The notes under the pieces: generated by a model
Told to the model about the DNA's origin: nothing
Seen by the model: only the letters and a program-made list of their open reading frames with translations
The model's database searches: none
Position numbers and translations under genes: made by a program
In this document: positions 61,393-64,000 of the stretch, piece by piece
Layout of the letters: every line of letters begins with the position of its first letter
Position numbering within the stretch: the first letter of the stretch is position 1
Assembly (NCBI GenBank): GCA_020639155.1
Contig: JACKHF010000001.1
Location: 992,001-1,056,000 of the forward strand
Origin: Phycisphaeraceae bacterium
GTDB taxonomy: Bacteria; Planctomycetota; Phycisphaerae; Phycisphaerales; UBA1924
DNA length: 64,000 nt
Direction: 5' to 3'

Positions 61393-61441
61393 TTGGTGAG
61401 CGAAGAGGATACATGCGGCAGATCAAGGCCGCAAATCAATC

Positions 61442-62431
61442 TTACGGGCAGCCTGCTGCGTACTCGTTACCGAAGCAGATGTAGTCGAAGATGTTCAGCG
61501 AGCCGGAGCCGTCGCAATCTGCGTATGCGTTCCCTGCTGCGTACTCGTTACCGAAGCAGATGTAGTCGAAGATGTTCAGCGCGCCGCTGCCATCGCAGTC
61601 TGCATAGCAACCGCCGCCATCAACTGTGATCGAAAGATCATCGAAGTAACCGCCGGTCACAGCCGAACCAGCACCAACACCGGAGGTCATGTACATGTCG
61701 AGACATTCGATCTTCGGAACAGCTTGTGCGGTTGCCATCGGATTGCCGGCGCCAACCCACCACGATGGCGAACCATCGTTGCGTGTGCCGAGCGAAAGAC
61801 CGCCGTAGGTGTCAACGAGCGTGTTGTTGTCGAGATCGATCACAACCTTGTACTCCACCCATGCGTCATACATAATTGGCTGTTGCAGGTCGAGTTCGTG
61901 CTGGTTGTATGTGCCGCCAGCGAAGCCACCGCCGACAAGACCGAGCAGCGCAGCGAATGGGGTCTGCATTGACCAGACGTGTGTTGCTGTGTTGCCGTCA
62001 TAGGTGTTCAGCATGATAACAGCGCTCTCACCGATCGCGTTGTTGGGAATGTATGTCATGACGGACACGGTCACAACGCCCGCGTCGATCACGGCGCCCT
62101 GATTGAAGAAATCCTGCACAACGTCGGCTTCATCAATGCCGTAGTGCAGAGAGTTAGGTGCGCTTGTTGACTGGGCGTTACTGACAACGTGATCAAGACC
62201 GACAAGATCCCAGCCGATCCAGTTGTTCTGGCCGATGATGCCACCGCCAACTGCGTACGCATCAAAGTTGTCGCTGAACACGACGCCACCGTCAGCAAAG
62301 TTGCCGGACTTCACATAGTTTGCGTCGCTTGCGCGAGGTGTCGCGGGCATGCCTGGTAGCTGCGGCCCTGCGGCGATCGCTGCTGCTGCGATTGTGGAAC
62401 CAGCCACAAATGCGAGTGCTGATGTTCTCAT
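61442..62431 (-). CDS. Secreted jelly-roll protein with dockerin-like tail
   Basis: 329 residues. Signal peptide 'SALAFVAGSTIAAAAIAAG'. The body, 'GVVFSDNFDAYAVGGGIIGQ', 'NNWIGWDLVGLDHVVSNAQS', 'WVEYKVVIDLDNNTLVDTYG', 'GYFDDLSITVDGG', is a concanavalin-like extracellular domain like those of PEP-CTERM proteins that start 'FDF-Y--G'. AAGGAG is 8 bases before the ATG at 62431; the frame open to 62578 is not coding-like. Both halves of the tail have FGNEYAAG. The upstream gap is 544 bp, so it has its own promoter. Confidence 0.88.
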   Translation of the reverse strand: MRTSALAFVAGSTIAAAAIAAGPQLPGMPATPRASDANYVKSGNFADGGVVFSDNFDAYAVGGGIIGQNNWIGWDLVGLDHVVSNAQSTSAPNSLHYGIDEADVVQDFFNQGAVIDAGVVTVSVMTYIPNNAIGESAVIMLNTYDGNTATHVWSMQTPFAALLGLVGGGFAGGTYNQHELDLQQPIMYDAWVEYKVVIDLDNNTLVDTYGGLSLGTRNDGSPSWWVGAGNPMATAQAVPKIECLDMYMTSGVGAGSAVTGGYFDDLSITVDGGGCYADCDGSGALNIFDYICFGNEYAAGNAYADCDGSGSLNIFDYICFGNEYAAGCP

Positions 62432-62975
62432 AATTACTTCTCCTTGGGTTTTCCAACGTCTTCGAAAAAACAGATGAATGAACACGATCCCCCTGCGAGG
62501 TCTCGTTTGCGCCACGAGCGCACTTGCAACGATCTGTCTGTGACCGCTCCAATGGTCCAGAACTCTCGCGCACAACACAGCAACAAAGTGGGACTCAGCC
62601 CCAAGTTGCCGAACGATGTCTGCCGATCAGCTCGAAGAGGGGAAAACGCGCAACCCCCGCAGGCTCAATCGGACTTGTCTTGTGGACGAAACACCCGGAT
62701 TTCTCAGGAAATCCCGACGATATTCTCGACCCTCCTACATCCTACAGACATTCACCCCTGCCACAAGATCTGAATGATCTGATTACAAAAAATCCACAAA
62801 GTCCTACATAATGTACGAGACGGGATCCGCCTCTTTGCTTGATGTTTGTACGGGCAGAACGTCCGAGATGCGAATGTCCAACTCGCAAACAAACGTTGCG
62901 ATTCGTTCGATGGTTCAACGAAAACCCATTCAACGAGCGGGCTTGCTGATCTGGATTGGCTTTGCTCGGCGAGTC
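62432..62975 (-). other. 544-bp gap between array genes
   Basis: Largest gap inside the array. Only short ORFs without ribosome sites; a weak hairpin (cccgctcg...tgggtttt on the minus strand, near 62922-62943) after the 62976 gene could end its transcript. The right portion near 62432-62600 should hold the promoter of the 61442 gene. No known element seen. Confidence 0.4.
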
Positions 62976-63674
62976 TTAAGGACATCCTGCTGCATACGCA
63001 TTGCCGAAGCAAATGTAGTCGAAGATGTTGAGTGAGCCGGAGCCATCGCAATCTGCGTATGCGTTCCCTGCTGCGTACTCGTTGCCGTAGCAGATGTAGT
63101 CAAAGATGTTCAACCCACCTGAGCCGTCGCAATCAGCATAGCACATCGACTCCATCATCCATGACAACGTCACAAACCCTGCCTCGTACCCCGGTGTTGG
63201 CACACCCGCGCTGTCACCGAGATACACCCTGTACTCAATCTCGTATGTTCCGGGTACAGCAGTCGCGTACCAGTTGTGCAACATCGTGCCATTCCAGTTA
63301 ATGCGCATAGAGGAGTTGTCTGTGCCGAAGATCGGCGCAAACGTGCCGCCCATGTAGATGTCCATATCCGGTTCGGCACTGATCTGCTCGATCCACACCT
63401 GCGATCCTGCAGGCGGCTGCCAGAATCCCTGCGCAAGCCAGCCGAACTGCCCGTTGTATGACATCCCGTTGAGCACGCTTGCAGCGCCGGTGTACGTCTC
63501 GCCGTAGTTCTGCATCAGCATCGGCCCAGCGTTCAGCACATGCAACTGGATCTGCGTTCCAACAAGCTCAACACCGATGTGCTCCATCGGTCCGCCGAGT
63601 TGCGGTGTCTGCGCATTGCATGAGCATGCAGCAGCAAGAACAAGGATGGGTGTGAAATGTTGTGTCCGGATCAT
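62976..63674 (-). CDS. Secreted protein with dockerin-like tail, paralogue of the PEP-CTERM protein at the right edge
   Basis: 232 residues. Signal peptide 'PILVLAAACSCNAQ'. Body of about 155 residues: 'HIGVELVGTQIQLHVLNAGP', 'GWLAQGFWQPPAGSQVWIEQ', 'DIYMGGTFAPIFGTDNSS', 'MRINWNGTMLHNWYATAVPG', 'YEIEYRVYLGDSAGVPTPGY'. The last part is alike the partial protein at 63757. AAGGGAG is 8 bases before the ATG at 63674. It is the first gene of the array in transcription order. No function known. Confidence 0.87.
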   Translation of the reverse strand: MIRTQHFTPILVLAAACSCNAQTPQLGGPMEHIGVELVGTQIQLHVLNAGPMLMQNYGETYTGAASVLNGMSYNGQFGWLAQGFWQPPAGSQVWIEQISAEPDMDIYMGGTFAPIFGTDNSSMRINWNGTMLHNWYATAVPGTYEIEYRVYLGDSAGVPTPGYEAGFVTLSWMMESMCYADCDGSGGLNIFDYICYGNEYAAGNAYADCDGSGSLNIFDYICFGNAYAAGCP

Positions 63675-63756
63675 GACGAATCTCCCTTGGAATGAGTGCG
63701 TGATGCGCTGCACAAGCGTCTCCACTAGCCCAGCGTGCGGTTGGATCACATGCTCG

Positions 63757-64000
63757 TTATGTGCGTCTGCGGCGAGCAGCAACAAGGCCGAGCGCACCCA
63801 GCGTGGCCGATGTCGCTGGTGATGGCACAGCAGTAAACGCGAGCGTAACCTGCGCAGTGGTAAACCCGGACACGGGCGCGCCTGTCGCAGCATCTCCCAC
63901 GTAGATGTTGTATGTTGCTTCGTAATTCCCGAGTGAATCCGCAGCGTACCAGTTGTGCGTCATGGTGCCGCCCCATATCCACGCAGCAGAAGAGCCGGCC
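63757..64000 (-). CDS. PEP-CTERM-tailed exported protein, N-terminus outside the window
   Basis: The frame stays open to the right edge, so only the last 80 or so residues are seen. 'AWIWGGTMTHNWYAADSLGN', 'YEATYNIYVGDAATGAPVSG', 'FTTAQVTLAFTAVPSP' parallels the end of the 62976 body, but instead of the six-cysteine tail it finishes 'SPATSATLGALGLVAARRRR' plus T, a PEP-CTERM-like signal (Pro-rich start, short hydrophobic helix, Arg cluster). The internal ATG at 63963 is not the start. It lies 82 bases upstream of the first array gene. Confidence 0.8.
   Translation of the reverse strand, partial: AGSSAAWIWGGTMTHNWYAADSLGNYEATYNIYVGDAATGAPVSGFTTAQVTLAFTAVPSPATSATLGALGLVAARRRRT

Larger units (their letters stand above)
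36141..63143 (-). repeat. Array of 17 direct-repeated dockerin-like tail modules
   Basis: Each of 17 consecutive minus-strand genes ends in a module of exactly 55 residues plus stop: 36141-36308, 39358-39525, 42314-42481, 43902-44069, 45847-46014, 46805-46972, 47756-47923, 48982-49149, 50205-50372, 51171-51338, 51949-52116, 52966-53133, 55287-55454, 57694-57861, 59302-59469, 61442-61609, 62976-63143. Two further copies lie at 8420-8587 (minus) and 21596-21763 (plus). Consensus: CYADCDGSGSLNIFDYICFG, N-AYAAGTSYADCDGSGSLN, IFDYICFGNAYAAGCP. Each half holds a 12-residue calcium-loop pattern DxDGSGxLNIFD. Cysteines at positions 1, 5, 18, 32, 45 and 54 are invariant and no copy has an insertion or deletion. 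The DNA is strongly conserved (gaagcagatgtaatc-type words in nearly every copy). Confidence 0.95.

Noticed and set aside
36141..63143. Regularly recurring near-identical DNA words that could look like a CRISPR or other repeat array
   Set aside because: The recurrences are coding sequence for the C-terminal tail, spaced by whole genes of differing length, with no spacer-sized periodicity.
36141..63674. A cohesin receptor for the tails among the array genes
   Set aside because: The jelly-roll domains seen are closer to LamG or carbohydrate-binding folds; no cohesin-like repeat or scaffoldin architecture was recognised.

Overview
The window looks like chromosomal DNA of a planctomycete, most likely class Phycisphaerae. 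The pointers are: GC-rich coding sequence; an ECF sigma factor followed directly by a TPR-bearing serine/threonine kinase; exported proteins ending in PEP-CTERM-like tails; zinc-ribbon membrane proteins of the C-x2-C...CPECG type; and above all nineteen secreted proteins ending in the same 55-residue, six-cysteine, double EF-hand (dockerin-like) tail. No rRNA, tRNA, CRISPR array, transposase or phage gene was seen. The lineage is inferred from gene content only.

Left part (1-15 kb), mostly housekeeping and single genes: a HEAT-like protein cut by the window edge, a LOG-family nucleotide hydrolase, a BtuF-like lipoprotein, a degenerate metallo-beta-lactamase-fold protein, a SpoIID/LytB protein, DprA, an exported lipocalin-like protein, the first dockerin-tagged protein, a large coiled-coil tail-anchored protein, an exported unknown, a DinB/DUF1572 protein and an Hsp20 chaperone.

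Middle part (15-36 kb), regulation and membrane: the kinase/ECF-sigma pair is divergent from a giant repeat protein (about 570-bp tandem units) that also carries the dockerin tail. Then come two tiny ORFs, a DUF2089 regulator with a membrane partner, a family of zinc-ribbon membrane proteins with a decayed third copy, a GNAT acetyltransferase, an AT-richer pentapeptide-repeat protein, a DUF4394 PEP-CTERM-like protein and a GbsR/MarR regulator. A minus-strand operon follows: GspE/PilB ATPase, a protein split by a one-base frameshift in an A8 tract, a DUF3592 protein, a SpoIIE phosphatase and a small membrane protein. A DinB protein and a small membrane protein close this part.

Right part (36-63.7 kb), the notable region: seventeen consecutive minus-strand genes, all exported, all ending in the 55-residue tail, but with unrelated N-terminal bodies. 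The bodies are a trypsin-like protease, a reprolysin-like metalloprotease, an M23 peptidase, APGTGG-repeat, LamG, NHL-like and ARWDG-repeat propeller proteins, a PhoD-type phosphatase and several adhesin-like unknowns. The tail length never varies, six cysteines are invariant, and the coding DNA forms seventeen direct repeats. This looks like a surface-display or assembly cassette array that diversifies by swapping bodies in front of a fixed sorting/docking tail. No cohesin-like receptor is in view. At the right edge a paralogue of the last array protein carries a PEP-CTERM-like tail instead, which suggests the two anchoring modules are interchangeable.
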